From NCBI GenBank assembly GCA_002224055.1, contig AZLU01000195.1, positions 1 to 64,000 on the forward strand: a stretch of 64,000 nt of DNA, read 5' to 3'. Source of the stretch: Pezizomycotina sp. ARF18 (taxonomy: Eukaryota > Ascomycota). Numbering within the stretch: position 1 is the first letter of the stretch; each line of letters begins with the position of its first letter. Below the pieces are notes generated by a model that was not told where the DNA came from, made no database searches, and saw only the letters and a list, made by a program, of their open reading frames with translations. This document shows, piece by piece, positions 52,601-63,155 of this stretch. Made by a program: the position numbers and the translations under genes.

Positions 52601-54052
52601 TCTACGACAGCGCGCATCGCCTATTGGTCTCCATGTAAGCCACTTTTTTCGAATCGCTATCAACCACGGCGTGTGATACTCGTTTTATGAAACACCACTC
52701 GACTTCGTACTATATATCGCCGACGTTCACGAAGCTTATAGGCTACGCAGGTACACACACGTGCGTAACCTTTAATTCCACGTTCACGCAGTGTAAAGAT
52801 CTCATGTCAAAACCTCACCACTTTTTTTTCCAAAAAAAAAAAAAAAAATATAAAATAAAATAAAATAAATTTTCTGTTCTAAAAACAGCATAACCAATAA
52901 TTGCTTCCTCACCGCTGTCGCGTGTCATATCGTGATTCCAGAAATGTTAAAAAAAACACTCGTTCTTCGCAAAAAGCTTATAAGACCTTCTCGTCTTTAG
53001 TTCTGAAAAGCGTCTGAGGTTTGATTGTTTGATTGTTTGCGATGCTCGCATGTGAGAAGTTGGATGATAGTAAAAAAATTTTCTTTCGTGAAACAATAAT
53101 CACAAGCTTTTATGGTAGCCGTAGATTTAGCGAAGCTGCAGCCTAAAAAGGCGTTCTTCTGCATTTCGTTCGCATGAAATATAATAATAATAATAATAAT
53201 AATATATAAATAAAAAAAAAAAAAAAAGGTTCCATCATCGATCTATGATATTCTGAGCAGCTCCGTGGAGAAAAAGGAAGATTCTTGTAGAATGATGATT
53301 GTACCACGACAGTAATACTTCAGGGTCGATTGATGTTCGTTAATTTAGTTGATATGATTTTTTTTTAAAGGTGAAAATAATTTTCTGTAGCTACAAATAT
53401 TACAGCGTACTACTAGTACAAGCCTGGAAAAATAGAGAGCTTTTGATATCTTATTTTTTTTTAGTTAAGGAAAAGAGTATCTAACAAGGAACACTATACT
53501 GATGTAACTGAACAAGATAAGAAAGGTGTTTTGTTTAACCACTGCCTTACGAAAGGAAAACACTAAAATGAAGAATGTACAATTATATGACACGAAAAGA
53601 GATTTACCCAGTTGAATAGGTGATAAAATAGGATGATGCCTTAAGAAAAGAATGGAGACGTTTGTGAGACAAGAAGACCAATGGCAAACAAATGAGAATT
53701 GAAAAATTGAAAAATATGCGAAAAAAATATCAAAAATCTTAATCCAGCCGACCTGGAGAGATGAAGAAAATATGCAAGAAACAACAAAACCAAATATCCA
53801 AAAGTAAAAATATATCCGGTGCGATGTCGCTAGTATAACCAAAAGAAAAAAGAAAAAAGAAAATCCAAAAAAAAAAAAAAAAAAAACCCAATAACAAAAG
53901 AAACATTATAAGAATACAGTCATTTAAAGCTCGTCAGAGCTTCAAATGACAAATTCAAAGAAAAGAAAAAAAAAAAAAATCACGCCGCCTTCGCACTCTC
54001 CCATTCTCAAGCGGCCTCTCTTCCGCGGGGGCACCGTTAGTATTAGAATCCC
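52601..54052. other. Intergenic downstream of OPI1
   Basis: Poly(A) runs near 52831, 53209, 53869 and 53966, and an (AAT)n run near 53182. The 125-codon Phe-rich minus frame at 53465-53842 is noncoding in character. Confidence 0.5.
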
Positions 54053-56665
54053 TCATCTCGACGTCGTTCTTATCCCACCCGACGGCACCATACGAAGAAA
54101 TACTTGCTTCCGCCTACCGAGCCTATCGCACCACTCCTCGGCGCGGACCAGCGTCCCTCGACGATCGAGGAGACTTGATGCAGCATATCCAAACCTTCCT
54201 TCGCAAGTAATAAAACGCGGCGGTTATTGTCTAAATCCGGATTCGACAGGCTAGCCACGCTCGACCGCCGCGTCGAAACGGTCAGGGCAGTCGACTGCGT
54301 CGGCGTGCTAGCGCGACCATTGACATCCTCCGGTGTCGGCGTGGACGCCTTCGACGTCTGCGCCGATTGGGGCGCCCGGGCGACGAGAGCCCAGCGGCGC
54401 GGTAAGTTCGTGATGCACGCCTTAACGACTATCCGTGCCTTCTCGGGTAACGCTCCGCCGCGTACGTATTTACAATCTGCACTACGCGCTTCAGCGTGAC
54501 CACGACTTCCCCCTCAGCGAATCTATCCGTTTCTGCAGCTGCACCTGCTGCTGCTCCACCTCCGAGCTTGCCGCCTTGGGACTCGTCGCGGGCTCGCGAG
54601 GTAGTGGTGCTCGTCCCACTCGTCCAGAACGTTCCGCAGCGCGACGATGACCTTATCCAGGTGAACGTTCGCCCACCGCAGCCATTCGAGGCAGTACTTC
54701 AAGCTCTTCAGGCTCTCCTCCGACAGCGCCACGCCGGCACCGGCGGTCGACAGCATGAGCCTGCGCTGCCAATTCTCCGTCGCCGTGACAGCCGTCTTGA
54801 CCTCCACCAGCTCGCCGCTGCCGTTCTTGTGCGTCAGCGTCGGCTCGTCTTCCGACTCGTCCGCGACGGAGGTGACCTCGTCGACCTCCATGTCGCCATT
54901 ACGCTGGTGCTTCGTTGCCTTCCGGCGCTTCTTTATTTTTGCGCCGGCGGCGTGTTGTGCTTCCATTGACGTCGTCGTGCCATTGGAATTCAAGTTAGAG
55001 TTGGCTGTGCCGTTGGTGCTACTGGCCGGAGCGGCCGGTGGACCCATTGGCGTGGTATTCTGCGTCCGTGCTTCTAGTCGCCTGCGAAGAACACCTTCGA
55101 CACCGGTACGTTGGGCGGCGAAGGAGACCACGCTGCTCATAGGTCCCGCGGCTCGTTCGACCTGTTGACGCCATAGGCCGAGGTTAGGTATGCTTGCATA
55201 CATTGTTTCAATTTGGGATAATAAAATTGGATGAAACAGAAGGGAGGCAATAGAAACAGTTCAATAATATAATATAATGTTACACCAAGGGAGGAGTTAA
55301 ATAAAATATATATGCATATAAAAATAGAAGAACAAGCGAAGAGGGGGTTAAAAGAACTATAAAAACGAGGAACAAATTAAAATAAGAGTGGAGCCAAAGA
55401 TTCTGAAAAGGGCGCAAGCCCCAAGTTACCAAAGAGAGAGTAGTGTGAGAAGAAAAAGACGTAATCCACTCACCATTTCAGCACCATAACGGAATCTTGG
55501 TGAATATTTTTTACCGCCCCGATATACGTTTCTACCAGCGGCGACGGCTTGCCCAATGTAGGGTGAGCGACACCGATGAGGTTCAAAAGAGGTTCGTTCT
55601 CAGCTGTTGCTTGCGCTCCTGAGCGCGCTGTCGTAGGAGAGGAAGGTGCCATGCCATTCGGTGGGATATGGGAGCGGGAGGGGAATGTATGAAATCTGGA
55701 TGGCCGAATTATATACCCCAGATATCCCAGCAGTTAGCATGTGACTAGCACGAGATTGCAGACCACCAAAAAAAAAAAAAAAACAGCGCAGCAAAAGCGA
55801 CAAAAACCACCAACTCCACCACCTCCCCACTTTCTCAGAGAATAAGCCCTCAACAGAACGTAATAGCACATCACAATTTAGCCAACAGAATATGCTATTT
55901 TGTTCTTATCCATTTTTTTTCTCTTTACATATCCTTTTCAAAACTTATAACCCCTTTCCTCGTGCTATCATGATGGAGAAAAATAAAGTGTTGATAAAAA
56001 TAAATTAAGAGCACGAGATAAAAGTGATGACGATGCAGCGAAGAATGGACGAGAACTACCAGAAAAAAAAAAGGGGGGGGATAACTTTATTTTCTTTCTC
56101 AAACTTTCAGATGGTAAAGTTTCTTTATACTGACCAGCTCTGAGGTCGCCGAGTGCTTCAGCGGCCATCCTAACATCTGGATCCTCGATACTTACGCCTC
56201 CTACGCTTTCCGTTTCATGGTCGACGCCGTTCGTCTTACGCTCCTCCTCGTCGTCTTCCAGGGAGCTCTCAACGGTAGCGTTCGTACTGACGGATATCAA
56301 GCTCTGTATCGACAGCGTCCTGCTCTGAGGGTGCAATGTCGTCGAGGTCGATGCGTGGGATACTGGCGTCTGAGAAGGAAGAAATAAGGACTCGTATTGA
56401 CAATCGGAGGGGAGTATATGGGGGGCGTCGCGGGAGCGGTCGAGGAGAAAGGGTCGTGTCGCATCGAAGATACGGAGGATGAATCGTCGTCGTGGTGGGG
56501 ATCCTTCGGGTCAATGTTGAGCGTCAGTGAGTGCCGCTCCTTCGATTCGGTGCCATGGCTAGGGCCGTTTGGGCGGTCGAATATCGCCGTATTAAACATT
56601 ACAGGCGATATCTCGAGAGGCGGTTGTAGCAGAGGCGGCGGAGCGGACTGGGTATTTTCGACCAT
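54053..56665 (-). CDS. OPI1: OPI1-type transcriptional regulator
   Basis: Homologue of Opi1, the fungal repressor of phospholipid-biosynthesis genes, which in yeast binds phosphatidic acid at the ER and moves to the nucleus to act on Ino2/Ino4. ATG at 56665 gives MVENTQSAPPPLLQPP, then PPIYSPP and TPVSHAST. Conserved blocks: IEDPDVRMAAEALGDLRA, NEPLLNLIGVAHPTLGK, VERAAGPMSSVVSFAAQRTGVEG, then WQRRLMLSTAGAGVALSEES, LKYCLEWLRWANVHLDKV, LAKEGLDMLHQVSSIVEG and the terminal AEEWCDRLG. Phase-compatible introns: 56370-56401 (only 32 nt), 55619-56134 and 55193-55473. Four single-base deletions break the last exon: a C near 54592, a G near 54511, a G near 54454 and a G near 54156. Restoring them joins QKRIDSLRGEVVVTLKRVV to NTYAAGALPEKAR. 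The exon-2 to exon-3 join (LRA to GAQATAEN) is the least certain. Confidence 0.85.
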
Positions 56666-58358
56666 GGCTTGACTGAAACGTCGAGATGGCTGATGGTTTC
56701 GACCTGTAGGAAAAAAGCCGGTGGACGAAAGAGTCGAGTGCGTTTCTATGGTCGATACTTTAATGGTCCTAGAAGAAGTAAAGAAAAAACAATACACTTT
56801 GCTTTTCCTAAAGCTTGTTCCAGGAAAAAAGTTTTTTATTTCGCTGAAAAAGAAACGAAAGATGGTAATTTTTGGAAGGGGGGGGGAGGAGGCAAGAGGT
56901 TTGGCCGAGGTGATGATGGGATAGAAAATTGATAAAGGAAAAATCGATCTCGGTTCGAGAAAGCGGCGAGTTTGCAGGAAGGGAAAAGAGAAGGGTTTGG
57001 GGAACTCTGTTAAGCGTTAGTGCGGGTTTTGCCAATAAAAATCAATCACAGTCCAAAAGGTTTAATAATGTTACAAGGCAAAACATGCAGCACCGGTGGC
57101 GGCAGCACCAACAAAAAAAATAAAGGATCTGCTGGTACATACATAACCAGTATCCACTATTCGTTCTAAACCGTTAAATATAGTATCCAAGAGAATGAAT
57201 GTCTTTTTTTCTGTCGTCTGTCGGACCGGGGGCCGTTCTTCCTTTGCCAGCTCAGTCGAAACTAGTCGGATTTCAACGTTCTATCTTCCCTGGGGTAACG
57301 GAGAAACGAGGTGGAATAAGGATATTCTGAAATGTGAGAGACAACTCCGTTATGCAGTAAGTACGTATGCAATACAATGCAAGAAGAGGTGAAGATGAGG
57401 GGGTGGAGAAGGAGACAGGAAGATGGAAAACGAAAGTGGGAGGAGGAAGGAAGAAAAAAGCACGAGAGTACCGTACCGTAAGAGAAAGTGAAGGTGAAAG
57501 GTGGAATAGTACTAGTAGAGGGGGTGGAAGAAAACGCAGAAAAAGGAAATAAACAGGGAAGAAAGCGGCTAACGTCAACCCAGCGCTGACATGTGCTTTA
57601 GAGACAAGGGCAAAAAGTCAAAAAGTCGCTGTGAGGTGTGAGCATTGGGGTGAAAAATGATGATATTTGCTGTCCCCTTTCTTGCCCTATATTTACCTTT
57701 TGGATTGATGACCTGCCCCAATGTCCTTCGCCTGGTTATGTCCCTTCTTGCCCTGCTGCTGCTGCTGCTTGACTACGTTGGTCGTAGTGATAGGAGTCGG
57801 TATTATTCCGTCCGGTGGAAAGACAAAAGACAATACAGATGGGGAAGAGACAAGAGACGAAAGGACTATGATAAGGTAAATATGATGAGTTCAGCACGTG
57901 TAACCGTGAAGGAATGCATGCAAGCATGGCTTTGGTGGGAAACAGGAAGACGAAAAAAAGAAAAATTAAAGGACAGTATGGAAGCAAGGAAGTCGTCGTC
58001 AAATAATAATACAAAGTAATTAATATTTTTTCTTTTCTTTTTTTTTTCTTTTTTTTCTTTCTCTTTTATTTCCCCCTCGTATATTTTTTTTTTGTTGGTG
58101 GATTTCCGGTACCTGTCACATGCGAACCCAAAAACGATCATAGCCCAAATCATACCCTCTCCAATCTCTCCAATCCCTCTCACCACTACCAAGCATGTTG
58201 GGGACAATGGGGAGTGCGAAGAAAAATAATGAGTGCTAGAAAAAAATGGCATGTTTTTTGGTTCCCTGCAGAGCAAAAGTATTAATTCATTGCTTTTGCA
58301 GCCTTGAGCAGGGCTGGTCCTCCAGATAGGTAAACTCTCTCATCATAATGCTCACTCG
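56666..58358. other. OPI1 upstream region and intergenic DNA
   Basis: Purine-rich on the plus strand near 56870-57560; no supported gene. The 57657-58019 plus frame is charged and low in complexity, without recognisable character. T-rich tracts lie near 58029-58092. Confidence 0.45.
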
Positions 58359-58752
58359 TTAAGCGAGGCCAGATCCAAAAGACAGCTGCAAAGGGATACT
58401 CCATCCTTCGCTTTGATTCTTTTTTATTTGAACCTCGAAGACTGCCAGCCTCAGACACGATATCCGACGTACCGTGGGCTGATAGATATCTGCTATATAA
58501 TAGAGCAGAATCTTCACGATACCTCGGTCGCTGCTTGCATTGAACAAGATATGCGTATCAATTGATTGCGGTCTTCGATGAAAACATCTTAAAGGGACCT
58601 GATAACCTCTTCCTTTCCCCCTATTATCTATCATCGAGAAGGGAAATTTTTTTCTTCTCAAGATAAGGTGCGCCGTGGCTGATAGACGCTTATCTCCACA
58701 GAGACTTCTTCCTCGTTTTGAGAAAGCTGACGCTTTTAGCGTCCGCCCCCCC

Positions 58753-58784
<32 letters not shown>

Positions 58785-60735
58785 AGTTCAAGTCGGCGTT
58801 GTTTTCCAAAAATGCACAAAAACACCAACAATTGTGGTACCTGCCGTTTTATATGATCTTAAACCCCGACGGTGGTCGAACATGAGAAGAGGGGAAAACC
58901 TTCGCCGTATTCAGAGTCGCTAGGGCATTCCAGATTCAAAGAGGTCCCCACGCACATAAATACGAATAAACGAGTATTATCGCGTCTTTTTTTTTTTTTT
59001 TTTGCACGGTATTCCGTCCATTGCTCTTCCTGAATATTCCCGGGTATTGATATTTCGAGCAAATTTTGTTTCCCCGAAATAAATTGCTCGTACCTGAGCG
59101 GAACCAAAAACCGATTCGAAAAAAGTTCAAAACAACAAATGAGTATTCCCCCACATTCAAAGACGATGGACAAATTCTAAGGCAAAATTGCCTGAATTTG
59201 CTCCCTCAATTGCTCTAGAATCTGAATAAAGGAGCAAGAGCACATGAATTACCAGATATTGGATATTTAATCCACTTTTGGCGGTCTTACCTTTGGAGTG
59301 GAGAATGATCCGATGTTCCTCCGCTTATCATCCTGTTTCGATTGTTTGTTATAAAGGAAAGAAACATGAAAACATGAAAAATTGAAATATTTTTGTGGGC
59401 CAAAAGCTAGGCTGCCAATTGCGATACTAGTCCGTGAATGTTTGCCGACCGTGGCGGTGCTCGCCTTCGAATACGATCTTGCGTGGGTTCCCCATCCAAA
59501 AGGACAAAAATTCCCGGAGTATAATCCATTAATTCCCCCGCAATATAGGTAGTCTGAAGTGGAGGTGGGCCACTCGAATCCTCAACGAAAAAAATTTTTT
59601 TTGTCCATGGATGGTTGAAAACAAAGAGCTCGCGGTGCAGCGGAAGCCACAAAAGCATGATGCATTCCTTAGGTTGAAAAGCACTCGCTTGGCTCAGAGG
59701 CTAAAGCGGTGATTGGATGATTGTATCGTCTGAGCAAGTCCGCAGCCGACTGTTCCGGTAAATCTGCTGTACTTTTTTTTCGATCACGGGATGTGTTACC
59801 TCATCGTGCCGCCTGACAATACTTTTTGTCCTCGAGTCAAGTCGAATTTGGCAGAACTGACCTTGCAGACAGGGATCTCCATTTAGCATCTGAAAATTCA
59901 ATGCGTTGCGGTTTTCTTTTCGTGGAACTCCAAGCATATATTCCGCAGTTCCCTTGGACGAGCGAATACCCGGATTCAAGCTCGAATTCGAAGGGCTGTT
60001 TCGTTGATATGAATAAAGCCAATATATAATGACTTATATATATCGACCGCCGAGACATGTTCAGGGGAAATCCCGCAGAATTTCTTAATACCAAAAGGGT
60101 TCTTAGCATGTTTATTTTGAATGTGATGAATTTCGGGGTCGGGGAAACCTTTACCTGCTTATCGTGCGACCCCAGGTTACATTATCAAATCATCTCGGAG
60201 CTTCTACCCACCAGGGAAACCCTCCCCGAAACCACTTCCGGCTGTGTATGATGGTATTTTAGGCGCTTTGCGTTTCTAGTTCATGGTTCTTCCCTAGTTT
60301 GTTTAGCCGTCTTGACCCTTTCGTTCCCCTCGCTACCTTGGTGTTAGAGGCATCTCCAAGCTACAAGAGCTTGGAGCGGAGCTACTGCAAGCTTGGAGCC
60401 GCTGCTGCCGGTCGAAGGGAAGGGGATGGATCAAATACTCACGTGATCATTATGGCCAGCTTCATTCGCCAGGAAGCTCTCCAACACATCCGTATCCTGC
60501 AATGGTCCCATTACGAAGCTTGAGATGCTGAAAATTACGTTTTGAATTCGACAATTGGCCGCCGTCTGATTGAAAGAGTCGTGGCCGGCTATCTTCCCTT
60601 CCCACCAAAGACTGTACCCGGTGCATCCAATCGACACCCTCCAGACGCCAAAAATACGGATCGTGATAACGCTTTTCAGGATGAAATAAGCCGAGTTTCG
60701 TGACCAATTGCTCCTGTAGCAGCAGTGAACAAAAA
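58359..60735 (-). CDS. Unrecognised minus-strand gene, frame-interrupted
   Basis: A series of protein-like minus-strand blocks, in order: IFGVWRVSIGCTGYSLWWEG with FNQTAANCRIQNVIFSISS (60431-60700); FELESGYSLVQGNCGIYAW (about 59900-60030); NALNFQMLNGDPCLQGQFC leading to EVTHPVIEKKVQQIYRNS (59720-59915); FVFNHPWTKKIFFVEDSSG then TYIAGELMDYTPGIFVLLDG (59407-59640); VPLRYEQFISGKQNLLEIS (about 59030-59110); VFEVQIKKNQSEGWSIPLQL, ending SFGSGLA at 58359. Frames change between blocks, through introns, the window-wide single-base deletions, or decay; I could not place splice sites. Poly(A) of about 29 at 58754 and poly(T) near 58987 lie between the last blocks and suggest introns or gene boundaries there. 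It may be more than one gene. I recognise no family. Confidence 0.4.
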
Positions 60736-61362
60736 CGATGTTTACTGAGGGAATTGTTCCTGGTGAGAGAGGGAGAGAATTAAAGCTTCGGGAGTTGGTT
60801 GATATAAATTTGGGCGGTTCTGTTCTCGCCTGTGGGGGGAGTGTAAATTTGCCGTGGTTCAAAATTGTTTTTGGCAATCGCTGTCGGCAACTATCCCACA
60901 AAATAACAATAATTATTGTTATCCTACAGCCTACAGCTTTCTTACCGAATCTCGTTAAATTTCTAGAAACATCTTTCGCACTTCCAACATCCCTTATATC
61001 GCCGCCGGCGAGACTCTGTCCTTTACCCTTCGTCTATTCTCTCCTCCATCTATCAAAAGGTTTTACGGACCGCTTCCTATCAAGAGCGGTCGATTTCGAG
61101 CGTACGGAGATCTCGAGGTTTTTCTATCGATATCAATGCGATTCTCAATCAGAGCTTTCAACGAAAAGGCTTCCAACCAAGAGCTTCCAACCAAAGACTT
61201 TCAACAAAGAGCTTCCATCTCAGAGCTCCATCCCAGAGCTCCATCCCAGAGCTTCCATCTAGCAGCTCTTCATCCAGCAGCTCTTCATCCAACAGCTCCA
61301 TTCAGTAGCTCCATCCAGCGCCCCCGCCGACATCCTCATCCCGCTCCCTTCACGCACCAACA
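60736..61362 (+). other. Upstream region of the hydrolase gene
   Basis: The 174-codon plus frame at 60738-61262 ends in repeat-derived Ser/Pro/Leu sequence and resembles no protein I know. It more likely represents promoter and 5' leader of the gene at 61363. Confidence 0.4.
61150..61320 (+). repeat. Degenerate AGAGCTTCCATC-type minisatellite in a 5' leader
   Basis: About ten imperfect 12-15-bp units of the type AGAGCTTCCATC, AGAGCTCCATCC and CAGCTCTTCATC, ending some 45 bases before the hydrolase start codon. The units drift from left to right, as in an old minisatellite. Confidence 0.7.
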
Positions 61363-62124
61363 ATGCCGGCAAACCCCACCCCCACCTCCTTCCCCCCCTC
61401 CATAACCCTCACCATAACCCCCTCCCCCTCCCAAAAACCCCCATCAAACATCCTCCTCCTCCTGCACTCCCTCGGCGACACCCACGCCCCTTTCTCGCAG
61501 CTCGCATCCCAACTAAACCTCCCCGAAACAACATGCATCTCAATCCAGGCACCGCGTTACATGCCTTCGACCTCCCCGGCTACCAATGGGGCGAAGACGT
61601 CGTTTTTACGAGTAACGGTGAACTATCTTTCGACGCGAAGTTTGAGAAGGCGGGGTATAAAACGCTACTGGGCGTTGTAGAGGAGGTTTTAGTGGGACAG
61701 TTAGGGTGGAAGAGACGGGAAGTGTTGTTTTCGGGTGGGGGCAGGGTGGGATGTGCGCTTTGGATTTTGTAGTTCGGCTGCAGAAAGAACTACTAGAAAA
61801 ACATGGTGGTGGGAGGGATGTGGAATTCGGCGGCGTAGTAGCCATCGGAGCACCGGTACCGTCGTGTACCACCGTTCCAGATCCGAAGAGTAAATGTCGC
61901 ACGCCGGTAATAATGCTCGGAGGAAACAGTAAGAGTCTCGTAACGAAGGAGGCGGAGGACAAAGCGAAGCGGTATTTTGAGAACGTGGAGGTTGTGCGGT
62001 GGAAGAGGAAGGGGATGGTATGGTGAAGAACGCGGAGGAGGTTATGCCGATAATGAAGTTCTTTGGGAAGAGGCTGTTGAGTAGGGCTGGTGTGCCGGAG
62101 GGGGTTACGGAGCTTCCGGCTTAA
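61363..62124 (+). CDS. Alpha/beta-hydrolase-like (phospholipase/carboxylesterase family) protein
   Basis: Fungal alpha/beta-hydrolase-fold protein of the acyl-protein-thioesterase/carboxylesterase type. ATG at 61363 opens MPANPTPTSFPPSITLTI, then NILLLLHSLGDTHAPFSQLA (the strand-turn and oxyanion region), AFDLPGYQWGEDVVF, KRREVLF, FGWGQGGMCALDFVVRLQ, PVIMLGGNSKSLVTKEAED and KRYFENVEVVRWKRKG, ending GVPEGVTELPA at 62124. The nucleophile elbow reads GWGQGG, without the serine of a standard GxSxG, so classical esterase activity is doubtful. Three single-base deletions break the frame: CC near 61551, a T-run near 61729 and a G-run near 62013. No intron is needed. It converges with the GNAT gene, 218 bp away. 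Confidence 0.75.
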
Positions 62125-62159
62125 GGAATAGTATTGGATCTAGTTGATATGTTTTAGAA

Positions 62160-62182
62160 CTTTTTTTTTTTTTTTTTTTTTT
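62160..62182. repeat. Poly(T) tract between convergent genes
   Basis: About 23 T residues just downstream of the hydrolase stop codon, in the short convergent spacer. It may lie in a 3' UTR. Confidence 0.85.
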
Positions 62183-62342
62183 TATACAGGCATATTTTTA
62201 TTGGAGTTATAGCGAATCATTTAGGGTATATGTATTTAGATAAAATAGAGCTACTAAAAGTTAGACTAGATGCTTCGAGCTTAAGGTCCAAGCTTGGCGA
62301 AGACAGGTATCTCATAAGAACATAGTGCATTCACCAACAGTA

Positions 62343-63155
62343 TCACGAAATACAACCACCACCACTCTTCTCGTCATATATCTTCCTAACCATCCACAAA
62401 CTTCCCCCCTCATCCCTCCCAAGCTCCCCGCTCTTCCCAGCATCCAGCACCTCCGGAAACCTCTCAAACCCAACCGCCAAATAAAATTTCTCAGCACCAA
62501 CATTCCTCCCGTCCATCGTCAAATGCAATCCCTTCACCTTCGCCTCCTCCAACTTCCCCACCAACATCTCCATAAGTCTCGTCCCCAACCCTTTCCCCTG
62601 AAACCCCTCCAAAATATCAATATGTAAATGCGCCGGATAACCCTCCAACAACTTCGGATAGTCCGAATGTAACATCCCCTCGGGTTTATACAGTATCTGT
62701 AGTAAAGCCGTCGTACGGTCTTTATTCCAATCTGCCGGAGTATCCATGGGTGGGTTTTTAAGATGGGGTCGAGGGATTCGAGTGTTGGGATGTATTGCGA
62801 TATATAATCCGATACGAAGGATGCGGTGTCGGGCGCGCAGAGGATGTACCCGATGGCGTTGTGCGAGGGGTACCGTCGTCGACGACGAAGCAGTGGGCGG
62901 GGCGGAGAGTTAGGTAGGGTACGCACCAGATGTACGGTGTTATTGCGATCCAGGGTTCGGAGCGGAGGTCGGGGCTGGCGGTTTTTTGGCACTATGAAAA
63001 ATTTAGAAAGGAGGGAGCTTAGCATCTGGATCGTAACGCGCGGTAGACCTTTTGCAGAAACGTAGAGAAAAGCTCACCACCCGGAAAACATGATCGTGGT
63101 CGGTATCGGCGTTGTAGGGCCGTAGGAACGGCTCGGAATTGGACATCGAGGCCAT
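62343..63155 (-). CDS. GNAT-family N-acetyltransferase
   Basis: GNAT-fold acetyltransferase of the type common in filamentous fungi, moving acetyl from acetyl-CoA to an unknown amine. ATG at 63155 (MASMSNSEPFLRPYN) or at 63146. HDHVFR is followed by an intron of about 100 nt with a CTAAG branch site and a TTTTCATAG acceptor, then SEPWIAITPYIWCVPYLTLR and HCFVVDDG. A frame change gives NAIGYILCAPDTASFVSDYI, another near 62757 gives MDTPADWNKDRTTALLQILY, then the acetyl-CoA-binding motif A, HIDILEGFQGKGLGTRLM (QGKGLG), and GAEKFYLAVGF. It ends KSGGGCIS at 62343. The 3' open stretch alone covers 135 codons; the 5' third needs two single-base corrections. It converges on the hydrolase gene. Confidence 0.75.

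Noticed and set aside
53465-53842. 125-codon Phe/Ile-rich minus frame
   Set aside because: Typical of AT-rich noncoding DNA; no motif, no plausible splice context.
54755-55168. 137-codon plus-strand frame
   Set aside because: Antisense shadow of the conserved OPI1 exon, whose minus-strand reading matches the family.
57657-58019. 120-codon charged plus-strand frame
   Set aside because: Low complexity, no homologous feel, and an overlapping minus frame of similar length; no reason to prefer either.
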